A stretch of DNA of 64,000 bases, taken from Melaminivora suipulveris. GTDB lineage: Bacteria; Pseudomonadota; Gammaproteobacteria; Burkholderiales; Burkholderiaceae_C. The notes beneath the pieces are model-generated. The model ran no database searches, was not told where the DNA came from, and saw only the letters and a list, made by a program, of their open reading frames with translations. Made by a program: the position numbers and the translations under genes. The stretch is from contig NZ_CP027667.1 in assembly GCF_003008575.1 (NCBI RefSeq), positions 186,001 to 250,000 of the forward strand, written 5' to 3'. Positions 39,076 through 49,104 of the stretch are shown here, piece by piece; the first letter of the stretch is position 1, and each line of letters begins with the position of its first letter.

Positions 39076-39423
39076 ATGAACGAGCTTGCGCCCGAAGCCC
39101 TGGAGTACATCGCCGCGTACTTCCAGGCACTGTCCGAGCCCATGCGCCTGCAGCTCATCAACCTGCTGCGCGCCGGCGAGCGCAACGTGGGCGAGCTGGC
39201 ACGCGAATGCGGCTGCACGACGGCCAACGTATCCAAGCATCTGGCCTTGCTGGCCCAGCAAGGCATGGTCGCGCGCGAGAGCCGCGGCACCAGCGTGTAC
39301 TACCGCATCGCCGACGACACCATAGACGCGCTGTGCAACCTGGTCTGCGGCAGCCTGGCGCGGCAGTTCGAGCAACGCGCGCAGGACCGCGCCATGTTCG
39401 GCGACCGCCGCAGCGCGGATTGA
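39076..39423 (+). CDS. ArsR-family repressor with four cysteines, probable regulator of the sulfide/RND cluster
   Basis: 115 residues. Winged helix (about 15-80) with NVGELARECGCTTANVSKHL as recognition region and the wing RGTSVYYRI. Cys45 and Cys47 lie in the helix-turn-helix entry and Cys87 and Cys91 in the last helix. The pattern is unlike ELCVCDL of metal-binding ArsR/SmtB. By position the cysteine pairs could sense sulfane sulfur (as in SqrR/BigR, which use two distant cysteines), oxidants or soft metals; this is inference. A GAAGGAGC Shine-Dalgarno lies 8 nt upstream. Divergent from the MFP gene. Confidence 0.88.
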   Translation: MNELAPEALEYIAAYFQALSEPMRLQLINLLRAGERNVGELARECGCTTANVSKHLALLAQQGMVARESRGTSVYYRIADDTIDALCNLVCGSLARQFEQRAQDRAMFGDRRSAD

Positions 39424-39566
39424 CGGCCGGGCGACGCGGTTTCAGCAGGCCGTCGTGCTCGGCCTGCATGCCAGCGCGAGCGCGCAGCTTGCAAGCCTGG
39501 AGAATCGTGGAGGGGGTGGTGGAGGCAAGCGTGAAAAAAGGCAATTTTTGCTTTTTAAGTAAACAT

Positions 39567-39583
39567 AATATACATCGTATATT
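39567..39583. promoter_or_regulatory. Palindrome AATATAC-ATC-GTATATT upstream of the SDR gene
   Basis: Perfect 7+7 bp inverted repeat with a 3 nt centre, about 80 bp before the SDR-gloA pair in an AT-rich tract. The shape resembles operators of GntR/FCD-type regulators. The 240 nt between arsR and the SDR gene hold no other gene. Confidence 0.5.
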
Positions 39584-39663
39584 TGATATGCCTACCCGTA
39601 GCCACGCGTCACGTCGCGCTCAGGCTGGGTTGAGCGATGAATTGGCCACGCTACCATCGCTTT

Positions 39664-40464
39664 ATGACCGCCCAAACCGAACCCCGTCTGCCCATCCATT
39701 TCGGCCACCGCGACCGTGTCTGCATCGTCACCGGGGCCGCGCAAGGCATAGGTGCGGCGTGCGCACGCCGCTTTGCCCTTGAGGGTGCGCACGTCGTGTT
39801 GGCCGACATCGACGACGAGCGCGGGCAAGCGCTGGCGCGTGAACTGGACGCTCTGTACCTGCACTGCGACGTGGGCGACAAGGCCCAGGTGGATGCGCTC
39901 ATCGCGCGCGCGCTCGATGCGTGCGGGCGGCTGGATGTGCTGGTGAACAACGCGGGCATCTTCCGTTCCGCAGATTTTCTTGAGGCCAGCGAGCGCGATT
40001 TCGACGCCGTGCTGCGGGTGAATCTGAAGGGCGCGTTTTTGGTCGGTCAGGCGGCGGCCCGGGCCATGGTGGGCGGCGGCGGTGGCGCCATCGTCAACAT
40101 GAGTTCCGTCAACGGCGTGCTGGCCATCCCCGAGATCGCCAGCTACAACGTCAGCAAAGGCGGCGTGAACCAGCTCACCCGTGTCATGGCGCTGGCGCTG
40201 GCCGATCGCGGCGTGCGCGTGAACGCCGTGGCGCCGGGCACCATCGCCACCGAGCTGGCAACCCAGGCCGTGCTCACCAGCGAGAATGCGCGGCGCAAGA
40301 TCCTCAGCCGCACACCCATGCGCCGCCTGGGCGAGCCCGGCGAGGTGGCCGACGTCGTTGCCTGGCTGGCCAGCGACGCGGCCAGCTACGTCACCGGTGA
40401 GATCGTCACCGTCGACGGCGGGCGCATGACCCTGAACTACACGGTCCCGGTGGGATCGGGATAA
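39664..40464 (+). CDS. Short-chain dehydrogenase/reductase, substrate unknown
   Basis: 266 residues. Classical [17 protein letters not shown] cofactor motif (about 24-37), ADIDDE, NNAGIF, and active site SSVNG...SYNVSKGG. An Asp at the end of beta-2 (LADIDDERG) favours NAD(H). Glucose-dehydrogenase or sugar/alcohol type likely; no substrate can be assigned. It lies 8 nt before gloA, so it is co-transcribed and might take part in aldehyde or ketol handling. Start ATG at 39664 is preferred to 39637. Confidence 0.88.
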   Translation: MTAQTEPRLPIHFGHRDRVCIVTGAAQGIGAACARRFALEGAHVVLADIDDERGQALARELDALYLHCDVGDKAQVDALIARALDACGRLDVLVNNAGIFRSADFLEASERDFDAVLRVNLKGAFLVGQAAARAMVGGGGGAIVNMSSVNGVLAIPEIASYNVSKGGVNQLTRVMALALADRGVRVNAVAPGTIATELATQAVLTSENARRKILSRTPMRRLGEPGEVADVVAWLASDAASYVTGEIVTVDGGRMTLNYTVPVGSG

Positions 40465-40472
40465 TCGGCGCC

Positions 40473-40922
40473 ATGCGATTCCTTCACACCATGCTGCGCG
40501 TTGGCGACCTGCAACGCTCCATCGATTTCTACACCCGCGTGCTGGGCATGCAGTTGCTGCGCACATCGGAAAACCCCGAGTACAGGTACTCGCTGGCGTT
40601 TCTGGGTTTTGGTGGCGGCAATCCGGACCAGGCCGAGCTGGAACTGACCTGCAACTGGGGCGTGGACAGCTACGACATGGGCAGCGCCTACGGCCACATC
40701 GCCCTGGGTGTGCCCGACGCATACGCCGCCTGCGAGCGCATCAAGGCAGCGGGCGGCCAGGTCACCCGCGAGGCTGGCCCGGTCAAGGGCGGCTCCACGG
40801 TGATCGCCTTCGTGACCGACCCGGACGGCTACAAGATCGAGCTGATCCAGCGCCCCGCCCTGGCTGCCAGCGCCGCAACCCATGCCGCCCCGGCCGGTGC
40901 AGACCCTCTTCGCAGCGTCTAA
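40473..40922 (+). CDS. gloA: Lactoylglutathione lyase (glyoxalase I)
   Basis: 149 residues. Isomerises the methylglyoxal-glutathione hemithioacetal to S-D-lactoylglutathione. [20 protein letters not shown] contains the first His ligand (His5), [16 protein letters not shown] [11 protein letters not shown] the first Glu, GHIALGV the second His and YKIELIQ the second Glu, so all metal ligands are present. Length fits the nickel/cobalt-type bacterial enzyme. The last 15 residues are Ala-rich and non-conserved. Confidence 0.94.
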   Translation: MRFLHTMLRVGDLQRSIDFYTRVLGMQLLRTSENPEYRYSLAFLGFGGGNPDQAELELTCNWGVDSYDMGSAYGHIALGVPDAYAACERIKAAGGQVTREAGPVKGGSTVIAFVTDPDGYKIELIQRPALAASAATHAAPAGADPLRSV

Positions 40923-40937
40923 GTTCTTCTTTCAGAC

Positions 40938-41957
40938 TCACGTTTTTTGAACTGGGCCAGCCGCGCCAGGCGGGCGGCGGTTCCTGCGCAACGGTCGTGG
41001 TGCCGGCCTGCCTTGGTGCAGCAGCGTGCGCAGCGTTGCGGCCTCGGCCTGGTGGCGCGCTGCGGCCTGATGGGCCTCCTGCAATTGGGCGTTTTGTCCG
41101 GATAGTTCGCGCTGCGCCTGGCTGGCGGCATGGCGCGCCGTCTCCAGCTCCGCCGACAGGCGAGCCAGCTGCGCACTGGCCTCCAATGCCTGGACTTGGC
41201 CCGTCTGCTGCGCCTGCGCCAACTGGCTACGCGCAGCCTCCAATTGCTTTGTGACGCTGACGCGGGCGGTGCGCTCCTGGTCCATGTCACGCAGCGCCCT
41301 GCGCTCGGCCTCCTGGGCGCGCTGCGTGGCCTGCTGCACCGCCTCGCGCCCTTTTTCCAGCTCCACGCTGAAGTGCCTGCGGCTGGTGTCTTGCTCCTGC
41401 CGCAGCTGCGCGACGTGCTGCTCCAGCGCCTGCGATCGCGCCTGGGTGGCCGCGTGATCGCGCCGCTCCTGGGCCAGCGCGTCGCCCAGCTCGCGTGACT
41501 GCACGGCAGCACGCTGCAAATCGCCCCGGATGGCGGCCACCTCGTTGCGAAGAGCCTCGCCCTCTTGCCGCGCTCCATCCAGTTGCTGCTCCACTTGGCG
41601 CAGCTGGCTCTGCGCGTCAACGCGCAAGGCTTCCAATTCGTCGCGTGCCGCCTGCGTGGCCCGCTCCCAAAGCGCAGCCATGGCCTGGCCGGCCGCCATC
41701 CGCAGCTCTTGCGGCAGATCGGGATGGTCGATCTCCACACGCGCCCTGCTCCGCAGCTCCTTCCAGAACTGCGACAACGCCTCGGCCGGAACGCTCATCG
41801 ATCCCTTGCGCACGTACTGGTACAGGCGGCTGGCCGTAGGCGTGATGCCGTGGCGGAAAAACAGCAGCGTGCAGACCTCGCGATAGAGCGCCCGCGTATC
41901 CGAAAAGCGGCTCTTCAGCAGTTCGATTTCGGCTTCGATGTGGCTATCTGGGTTCAT
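40938..41957 (-). CDS. KfrA-like coiled-coil DNA-binding protein (TnpT-like)
   Basis: 339 residues. N-terminal KfrA-type DNA-binding domain (about 1-90; FSDTRALYREVCTLLFFRHG, TASRLYQYVRKGSMSVPAEA). A very long coiled coil rich in Ala/Gln/Glu/Arg follows (about 95-310). A basic tail (RPAPRPLRRNRRPP) ends the protein. KfrA proteins are plasmid regulators and filament formers, and Tn4651 TnpT, a resolution factor, is of comparable build. The gene is divergent from a tyrosine recombinase with 108 nt between starts, the same arrangement as tnpT-tnpS. A palindrome sits 8 nt upstream of the start and could be an autoregulatory site. Convergent with gloA. Confidence 0.8.
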   Translation of the reverse strand: MNPDSHIEAEIELLKSRFSDTRALYREVCTLLFFRHGITPTASRLYQYVRKGSMSVPAEALSQFWKELRSRARVEIDHPDLPQELRMAAGQAMAALWERATQAARDELEALRVDAQSQLRQVEQQLDGARQEGEALRNEVAAIRGDLQRAAVQSRELGDALAQERRDHAATQARSQALEQHVAQLRQEQDTSRRHFSVELEKGREAVQQATQRAQEAERRALRDMDQERTARVSVTKQLEAARSQLAQAQQTGQVQALEASAQLARLSAELETARHAASQAQRELSGQNAQLQEAHQAAARHQAEAATLRTLLHQGRPAPRPLRRNRRPPGAAGPVQKT

Positions 41958-41964
41958 GTTTAAA

Positions 41965-41979
41965 TATTACTACGTAATA
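41965..41979. promoter_or_regulatory. Palindrome TATTAC-TAC-GTAATA beside the kfrA-like gene
   Basis: Perfect 6+6 bp inverted repeat with 3 nt centre, 8 bp upstream of the KfrA-like start codon, in an AT-rich stretch. Likely binding site of the KfrA-like protein for autoregulation or synapsis. Confidence 0.6.
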
Positions 41980-42007
41980 TGTATGATTTACTGAATCCAA
42001 TTCATTT

Positions 42008-42037
42008 CTTTGGACATAATCGATCTAATGTCCAGAG
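42008..42037. other. Candidate recombination core site between the KfrA-like and recombinase genes
   Basis: CTTTGGACAT and ATGTCCAGAG are 9/10 complementary arms around a 10 nt spacer (AATCGATCTA). Inverted arms around a short spacer are the form of a tyrosine recombinase core. The position, between the two divergent genes, corresponds to the rst site of Tn4651. The spacer is a little longer than typical (6-8 nt), so this is a candidate only. Confidence 0.45.
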
Positions 42038-42065
42038 ATGTGGGATCAGGCCCTAGAATCCATTC

Positions 42066-43319
42066 ATGGGCAGCCCTCACGACGACGTTTCAGGCCTCCA
42101 GAATCTCGTACCTCTGGCGCACGCAGGCGCTCATGGCGCGCTTGTGCCCATCGAGCGCTTCCTCATTCCGGCACACCTGTGCGGCACGCACGGGCGCAAC
42201 CGGGCGGGTGGCCTGCCCCAGGTCGCGGCGCAGGACGACCGCACCGCCGTGCTCGCATGGCTGGCGCGCTATCAGGATTCGCCTGCCACGCTGGCCAGCT
42301 ACCGCAAGGAAGCCGAGCGCCTGTTGCTGTGGTGCGTGTGCCAGCATGGCAAGGCCCTGTCCGATCTGGCACACGAGGATTTCCTGCTCTACGAGCGCTT
42401 CCTGGCCGACCCGCAGCCCGCCGAGCGCTGGGTCATGCACGTGGCGCAGAAGGCGCCTCGCGCTTCATCGCACTGGCGCCCTTTCGCCAAGCCGCTGGAC
42501 CGCTCCAGCCAGCGCCAGGCGCTGTCCATCCTCAACAGTCTGTTCAACTGGCTGGTGCAGGCCGGTTACCTGGCTGGCAACCCGCTGGCCTTGCGCCGGC
42601 GCAAGGCCACGCTGAGCGCGCGACAGACCAGCCGCTTTTTGCCGCAGGAGCACTGGGCACAGGTGCGAGCCACCATCGAAGCCTTGCCGGTGGATACCCC
42701 GCGCCAGGCACTGCACGCGGCGCGCCATCGCTGGCTGTTCTCGCTGCTGTACCTGGGCGGTCTGCGCGTATCCGAGATCTGCGGCAACGGCATGGGAGAC
42801 TTCCACGCACGCCGGGGCAGCGACGGGCAGCTGCGCTGGTGGCTGTCCGTGCGCGGCAAAGGAGGCAAGACACGCGCCCTACCCGCCAGCGACGAACTCA
42901 TGGCCGAGCTGGCGCGCTACCGCCAGGCCAACGCCCTGCCCCCGTTGCCACGCGAAGGAGAAGATCGCCCTCTGCTTCTGCCAGTGATCGGCTCGCCTGC
43001 CACGCTGCAGGGAGCGCGCCCGCTGGGCCGCAGCTCGGTGCACGCGCTGGTCAAGGAAGTGGCGCGCCAGACGGCCTCACGGCTGCGCGCCTGCGGGCCG
43101 CAGCACGAAAGCGCTGCGCGCCACATCGAGCAGGCTTCGGCGCACTGGCTGCGGCACACGGCCGGAACGCACCAGAGCGACGGACTGGACCTGAAGATGG
43201 TGCGCGACAACCTGGGCCACGCCAACATCGCCACCACCAGCATTTACCTGCACACCGAGGACGATGCGCGGCACGACCAGACCTCCCGGGCGCATCGCAT
43301 TGGCTGGGCCACGCCGTGA
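42066..43319 (+). CDS. Tyrosine recombinase (XerC/TnpS-like)
   Basis: 417 residues. N-terminal SAM-like core-binding domain (about 55-170) and catalytic domain with all signature residues: Arg in LGGLRVSEIC, Lys in GKGGKTRALP, HWLRH (HxxR), His in LGHANIATTS and Tyr in SIYLHTED. The protein is longer than XerC/D. Lack of an adjacent tRNA or phage genes argues against a prophage integrase. The pairing with a divergent coiled-coil DNA-binding protein suggests a cointegrate resolution module. No strong Shine-Dalgarno precedes ATG 42066. Confidence 0.88.
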   Translation: MGSPHDDVSGLQNLVPLAHAGAHGALVPIERFLIPAHLCGTHGRNRAGGLPQVAAQDDRTAVLAWLARYQDSPATLASYRKEAERLLLWCVCQHGKALSDLAHEDFLLYERFLADPQPAERWVMHVAQKAPRASSHWRPFAKPLDRSSQRQALSILNSLFNWLVQAGYLAGNPLALRRRKATLSARQTSRFLPQEHWAQVRATIEALPVDTPRQALHAARHRWLFSLLYLGGLRVSEICGNGMGDFHARRGSDGQLRWWLSVRGKGGKTRALPASDELMAELARYRQANALPPLPREGEDRPLLLPVIGSPATLQGARPLGRSSVHALVKEVARQTASRLRACGPQHESAARHIEQASAHWLRHTAGTHQSDGLDLKMVRDNLGHANIATTSIYLHTEDDARHDQTSRAHRIGWATP

Positions 43320-43338
43320 GGTGCTCACCGGACGCCAA

Positions 43339-43402
43339 CAATCAAATTTAATAGCTACAGGCGCTTGATCCACGCCGACTGAAGCCACTTTTCATTCAAA
43401 AT
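43339..43402 (+). repeat. Dispersed repeat copy between recombinase and eda
   Basis: Textbook copy: CAAATTTAATAGCTACAGGC, GCTTGATCCACGCCGACTGA, AGCCACTTTTCATTCAAAAT. The TCA at 43392-43394 is the complement of the eda stop codon. Confidence 0.93.
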
Positions 43403-44041
43403 GTGGTCTGCGCAGCGCCTTCGCCTGCCGCGCCAGGTTCGTGATCGCCTGCCAATCGCCTGCGGCCAGCGCGCGCGCCGGCGCCAGCCACGATCCCCCG
43501 ACGCAGGCGACGTTGCCCAGCTCCAGCAGCGCTTGCGCGTTGTCCGCCTGCACGCCGCCCGTGGGACAGAACAGCACATCGCCAAACGGCCCCTGCCAAG
43601 CCTTGAGCAGCGCCGCGCCACCGGCCTGCATGGCCGGGAAGAATTTCAACACGCCCAGCCCCTCGTCCTGCGCGGCCATGATCTCGCCCGCCGTCGCCAC
43701 ACCCGGCAGCAGCGGCAGGTCCAGCTCCCGGCAGCTGCGTGCCAGCGTTGGCGTGAAACCGGGGCTGACGACGAAGCGCGCACCAGCGCGTAGCGCTGCC
43801 TCGGCATCCGCGCCACCACGCACCGTCCCGGCGCCCACGACGGCCTGCGGCACCTCCTGCGCGATGGCGCGCATGGCGTCCAGCGCCTGCGGCGTGCGCA
43901 GCGTGATCTCCAGCATGCGAATACCGCCAGCCACCAGGGCCTGCGCCAGCGGCACGGCATGCCCCGCGTCGTGCAGCACGATGACCGGGATGACCGGCGC
44001 ATCGCGCACGACATCCAGCGTGCTCAGCGATACGTGGTGAT

Positions 44042-44051
<10 letters not shown>
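43392..44051 (-). CDS. eda: KHG/KDPG aldolase (Entner-Doudoroff)
   Basis: 219 residues. Cleaves 2-keto-3-deoxy-6-phosphogluconate to pyruvate and glyceraldehyde 3-phosphate. Glu in [11 protein letters not shown] and Schiff-base Lys in LKFFPA are both present, with VGAGTV, SPGFTP and PTGGV as supporting motifs. The start overlaps the end of edd by 10 nt. The C-terminal HFE and stop lie in a dispersed repeat, so its 3' end was reshaped. Confidence 0.95.
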
Positions 44052-45874
<1,823 letters not shown>

Positions 45875-46000
45875 GGCGCGTGGCCTCTCATGGGTGCATG
45901 TGCGAAACAGGATGGGCGAGCGCCCATGGTAGTCCCACAAGCCCGCGCCGCTGTAGGCCGGCGCCCCTGCCGCCAGTGCCGGCAAACGCGGCGCGGCAAG

Positions 46001-46025
46001 AAAAAAGCCCGGCGAAAGCCGGGCT
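46001..46025 (-). terminator. Rho-independent terminator after the OmpA-like gene
   Basis: Perfect stem AGCCCGGC / GCCGGGCT with a GAAA loop on the plus strand (TTTC on the transcript). The six A before it become a T run on the minus strand, so it ends minus-strand transcription of the OmpA-like gene. Confidence 0.9.
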
Positions 46026-46053
46026 GTGCGGGTGGTGCGGGATTCGCCTGCGT

Positions 46054-46596
46054 TCAGGGCAGCAGCGTCACTTCCACGCGCCGCGCCTCGGCGTTGCCGC
46101 CGCTGGCCTGCAGCGCCTCGGGCTTGCGCAACTCGACCTTGTCCTGCGCCACGCCCAGGCCCACCAGCGCGTCGCGCACGGCCTGCGCGCGCTGCTTGGC
46201 CAGCTCGGCGTTCAGCGCGGCGTCGCCCGTGGCATCGTGGTAGCCCGACACCGCGGCAGTCCTGCCGCCCTCGTTGACGCCGCGCGCCACCTCGGCCAGC
46301 GCTTCGTTGGCACCAGGTGCCAGGTCGGCCTTGCCGCTGGCGAAGTAGAACTTGATCACGCCGCCCTCGACCACCACGCTGGCCTCGTCGGTCACCACCA
46401 CGCCGGGCGCGGCCGCTGCGACGGGCGCCGGCTCGGCGGCCACGATGGCCGCTGGAGCCGCCTCGGGCGCGCGCTGAATGCCGCGCTTGTAGACCACCAC
46501 GCCGACCACGGTGGACACCACCAGCGCAATCAGGGCAAAGAGGAACCCGAGGGCGAAGCGCTGCTGGCTGTCGTCGTCGGAGCTGTTGAAGGACAT
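46054..46596 (-). CDS. OmpA-family protein with single N-terminal membrane anchor
   Basis: 180 residues. One membrane helix (about 14-36, [20 protein letters not shown]), then an Ala/Pro-rich linker and an OmpA_C-like peptidoglycan-binding domain (about 75-180): [48 protein letters not shown] takes the place of the usual HTD(x)G peptidoglycan contact region; the conserved Asp is kept. Likely anchors the inner membrane to peptidoglycan. No neighbour specifies the role. Terminated by the hairpin at 46001. Confidence 0.85.
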   Translation of the reverse strand: MSFNSSDDDSQQRFALGFLFALIALVVSTVVGVVVYKRGIQRAPEAAPAAIVAAEPAPVAAAAPGVVVTDEASVVVEGGVIKFYFASGKADLAPGANEALAEVARGVNEGGRTAAVSGYHDATGDAALNAELAKQRAQAVRDALVGLGVAQDKVELRKPEALQASGGNAEARRVEVTLLP

Positions 46597-46661
46597 GATG
46601 GGAACTCCCGTGAATAATCGCGCTGCGGACTGAAAAAACCCGCCGATTGTAGATTCGTCCC

Positions 46662-47279
46662 ATGCCCGCTTCCGTGCCCTCCGCCCCCCGCGACCCCGCC
46701 GCCCTGATGGCCCGCACCCTGGCCGAATGGGGTGGCCAGCGCGATCTGTGGCTCTTCGGCTACGGCTCGCTGATCTGGCGCCCGGATTTCGCCTATGCCG
46801 AACGCCGCGCGGCCTCCGTGCATGGCTGGCACCGGGCGTTGAAGATGTGGAGCCGCGTCAACCGCGGCACGCCCGAATGTCCGGGCCTGGTGTTCGGCAT
46901 GCTGCCGGGCGGAAGCTGCCGCGGCATGGCCTACCGCATCGAGCGCGCGCAGGTGCCGCGCATGTTTCCGGCGCTGTGGCAGCGCGAGATGGTGCTGGGC
47001 GTCTACGACCCGCGCTGGCTCACCTGCCGCACGGCGGACGGACCGGTGCAGGCGCTGGCCTTCACCCTGTCACGCCGCAGCCCCAGCCACACCGGAGTGC
47101 TGGCGGACGAGCAGTACCGGCGCATCTTCCAGCAGGCCCACGGCATCTACGGCAGCACACGCGAATACGCCGAGGCGACGCACGCGGAACTGCGCCGCCT
47201 GGGCATCCATGATCGCGCGCTGGCGCGTCTTTTGGCCCTGGTCGATGCCGCCGGGCCGGATGCCGCCAGCGGCGATTGA
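46662..47279 (+). CDS. chaC: Gamma-glutamylcyclotransferase, ChaC family
   Basis: 205 residues. Releases 5-oxoproline from glutathione. [10 protein letters not shown] near residue 28 is the substrate-binding signature, followed by [28 protein letters not shown] and LWQREM (probable catalytic Glu), VYDPRWL and SPSHTGVL. Length fits bacterial ChaC. Divergent from the OmpA-like gene and followed 30 nt later by pdxH. Confidence 0.93.
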   Translation: MPASVPSAPRDPAALMARTLAEWGGQRDLWLFGYGSLIWRPDFAYAERRAASVHGWHRALKMWSRVNRGTPECPGLVFGMLPGGSCRGMAYRIERAQVPRMFPALWQREMVLGVYDPRWLTCRTADGPVQALAFTLSRRSPSHTGVLADEQYRRIFQQAHGIYGSTREYAEATHAELRRLGIHDRALARLLALVDAAGPDAASGD

Positions 47280-47309
47280 GCGGCGCGGCGCCGGCGGCAC
47301 AATGGCGCC

Positions 47310-47969
47310 ATGAGTTCGCCCCAGCCTCCCCTGTCGTCTTCCATCGCCGATCTGCGCAAGAGCTACGAGCGCGCCGAGCTGGGCGAGGACGCCTCGCACG
47401 CCGACCCGCTCGCCCAGTTCGACCAATGGCTGCGCGAGGCCATCGCCGCGCAGGTTCCCGAGCCCAACGCCATGACGCTGGCCACCGTGGGCGCCGACCA
47501 GCGCCCCAGCACGCGCGTGGTGCTGATCAAGGGCTATGACGAACGCGGCATCGCCTGGTACACCAACTACGACAGCCGCAAGGGCCGCGAGCTGGCGGCC
47601 AACCCGTTCGCCGCGCTGCAGTTCCACTGGATCGAGCTGGAGCGCGTGGTGCGCATCGAGGGCCAGGTCGAGAAGGTGGACGCCAGCGAAAGCGACGCGT
47701 ACTTCCACAGCCGGCCGCTGGATTCGCGCATCGGCGCCTGGGCCAGCCCGCAAAGCCAGGTCATCTCCGGGCGCGGCGTGCTGGTGGCCAACGCGGCGAA
47801 ATATGGCGCGCAGTTTCTGCTGCAGCCACCGCGACCGCCGCACTGGGGCGGCTTTCGCCTGAAGCCCGACCGCTGGGAGTTCTGGCAGGGCCGCAAGAGC
47901 CGGCTGCACGACCGGCTGCGCTACCGCTTGGGCGGTGGGCTCTGGGTGCGCGAGCGCCTGGCGCCGTAG
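47310..47969 (+). CDS. pdxH: Pyridoxamine 5'-phosphate oxidase
   Basis: 219 residues. FMN-dependent oxidation of PNP/PMP to pyridoxal phosphate. [20 protein letters not shown] at the N-terminus, then ALATVG-like [76 protein letters not shown] and the C-terminal RLAP. All FMN-contact regions are visible. Confidence 0.96.
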   Translation: MSSPQPPLSSSIADLRKSYERAELGEDASHADPLAQFDQWLREAIAAQVPEPNAMTLATVGADQRPSTRVVLIKGYDERGIAWYTNYDSRKGRELAANPFAALQFHWIELERVVRIEGQVEKVDASESDAYFHSRPLDSRIGAWASPQSQVISGRGVLVANAAKYGAQFLLQPPRPPHWGGFRLKPDRWEFWQGRKSRLHDRLRYRLGGGLWVRERLAP

Positions 47970-47982
47970 GCCTGGCGCTTTC

Positions 47983-48936
47983 TCAGCCGCGCAGCAGCTG
48001 CGCCAGCGCCAGCATGACCGGCAGCGTGAGCAGCGCCAGCGCCGTGGAGATGGCAATCGCCGACGACACCTCGTCCTGCATCGCGCCGTAGCGCTGGGTG
48101 AACAGCAGCACGTTGGCCCCCACCGGCAATGCCGCCGTGACGAGCATGACGGCGATCGCCCCGCCCGACAGCCCCAGCGCCCACGCCAGTGCGCCCAGAA
48201 ACAGCGGCATGGCCAGCAGCTTGACCGCGGCGATGCGCAGCGCCGCGCGCCAGTTCTGCCCGATGCGCGTATAGGCCAGGCTGACGCCCACCAGCAGCAG
48301 CGCGGTCGGCCCGACGGCGCGGCCCAGCAGCGCCAGCGCCTGGTCCAGCACACCGGGCAGCGGCAGGCCGGTCTGCGCGAAGACCAGCCCGGCCAGGATG
48401 GGCAGGGGCACCGGGTGCAGCACGCTGTTTCTGGCCGCGCGCCACAGCGTCTGCCCACGCGAGCGCGCGACGGCGCCGGGCTGGCCCTGTTCGGCGCGCG
48501 CCTGCACCAGCTCGAACACCAGCGTCGCGGCGGTCAGCAGCACCAGCGAATGCAGGGAGATCAGCGTGAACAGCGCCACCAGGCCTTGTTCGCCATAAAC
48601 CAGGCCAATGAACGGCACACCGATCATGACCGTGTTGCCGAAGGTGTGCGCCAGCGCCCGCGCCGCGCCGGCCACGCTCCAGCCCTCGCGCAGCAGCGTG
48701 GCGGCGAAGACCAGCATGGCCGTGGCGAAATACAGCGCCACCGGCGTGAAATCCAGCTCCTGCACGCGCGTCTGGCCCATGGTGCGAAACAGCAGCGCCG
48801 GGGTCAGCACCAGGAACACGATGTTGGACAGGTCGGCGATGGCGCTGGCGCGCACCCAGCCAATGCGGGCGATGGCGAACCCCAGGGCGATGCACAGCAC
48901 GACGGGGACCAGGGGCGAAAGAACGGAAGACAGCAA
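47983..48936 (-). CDS. AEC-family (auxin efflux carrier-like) permease
   Basis: 317 residues with about ten membrane segments in two five-helix halves and central loop ARAEQGQPGAVARSRGQT. Family hallmark regions are IVFLVLTPALLFRTM and NSVLHPVPLPILAGLVF in the second half. Substrate unknown; bacterial members often move malonate or other small acids. Start is uncertain: TTG at 48936 gives a family-like N-terminus (SSVLSPLVPVVLCIALGF), while a GTG at 49044 lies inside a dispersed repeat and adds 36 residues without homology. Convergent with pdxH at 13 nt. Confidence 0.82.
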   Translation of the reverse strand: MLSSVLSPLVPVVLCIALGFAIARIGWVRASAIADLSNIVFLVLTPALLFRTMGQTRVQELDFTPVALYFATAMLVFAATLLREGWSVAGAARALAHTFGNTVMIGVPFIGLVYGEQGLVALFTLISLHSLVLLTAATLVFELVQARAEQGQPGAVARSRGQTLWRAARNSVLHPVPLPILAGLVFAQTGLPLPGVLDQALALLGRAVGPTALLLVGVSLAYTRIGQNWRAALRIAAVKLLAMPLFLGALAWALGLSGGAIAVMLVTAALPVGANVLLFTQRYGAMQDEVSSAIAISTALALLTLPVMLALAQLLRG

Positions 48937-48984
48937 GACAGGCGCAGTGTTGGCGAAAGCGAGGGGCGCCAGTGTAGTGGCTGA

Positions 48985-49050
48985 ATTGCTACTATAAATA
49001 TAGCTAGGCGCGCTTATTTGACGCCGACTTACAACCAAAAACACCGAAAA
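48985..49050 (+). repeat. Dispersed repeat copy upstream of the AEC permease
   Basis: Hairpin GCTACTATAAATATAGC followed by TAGGCGCGCTTATTTGACGC, CGACTTACAACC and an A-rich end. Between the permease and the MFS gene. Confidence 0.85.
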
Positions 49051-49104
49051 TCGGCTGCCGGGAGCCTGCGCCGGCCCCTGCGGCGGCCGCCCGGAGCGGG
49101 GCGC

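Noticed and set aside
39076..39423. Calling the ArsR-family gene an arsenic resistance regulator (arsR)
   Set aside because: The metal motif ELCVC is absent and no arsenite pump, reductase or other ars gene is nearby.
41958..43319. Prophage or integrative element bounded by the recombinase
   Set aside because: No tRNA or attachment site, phage structural gene, transposase or cargo is visible; flanking genes are ordinary.
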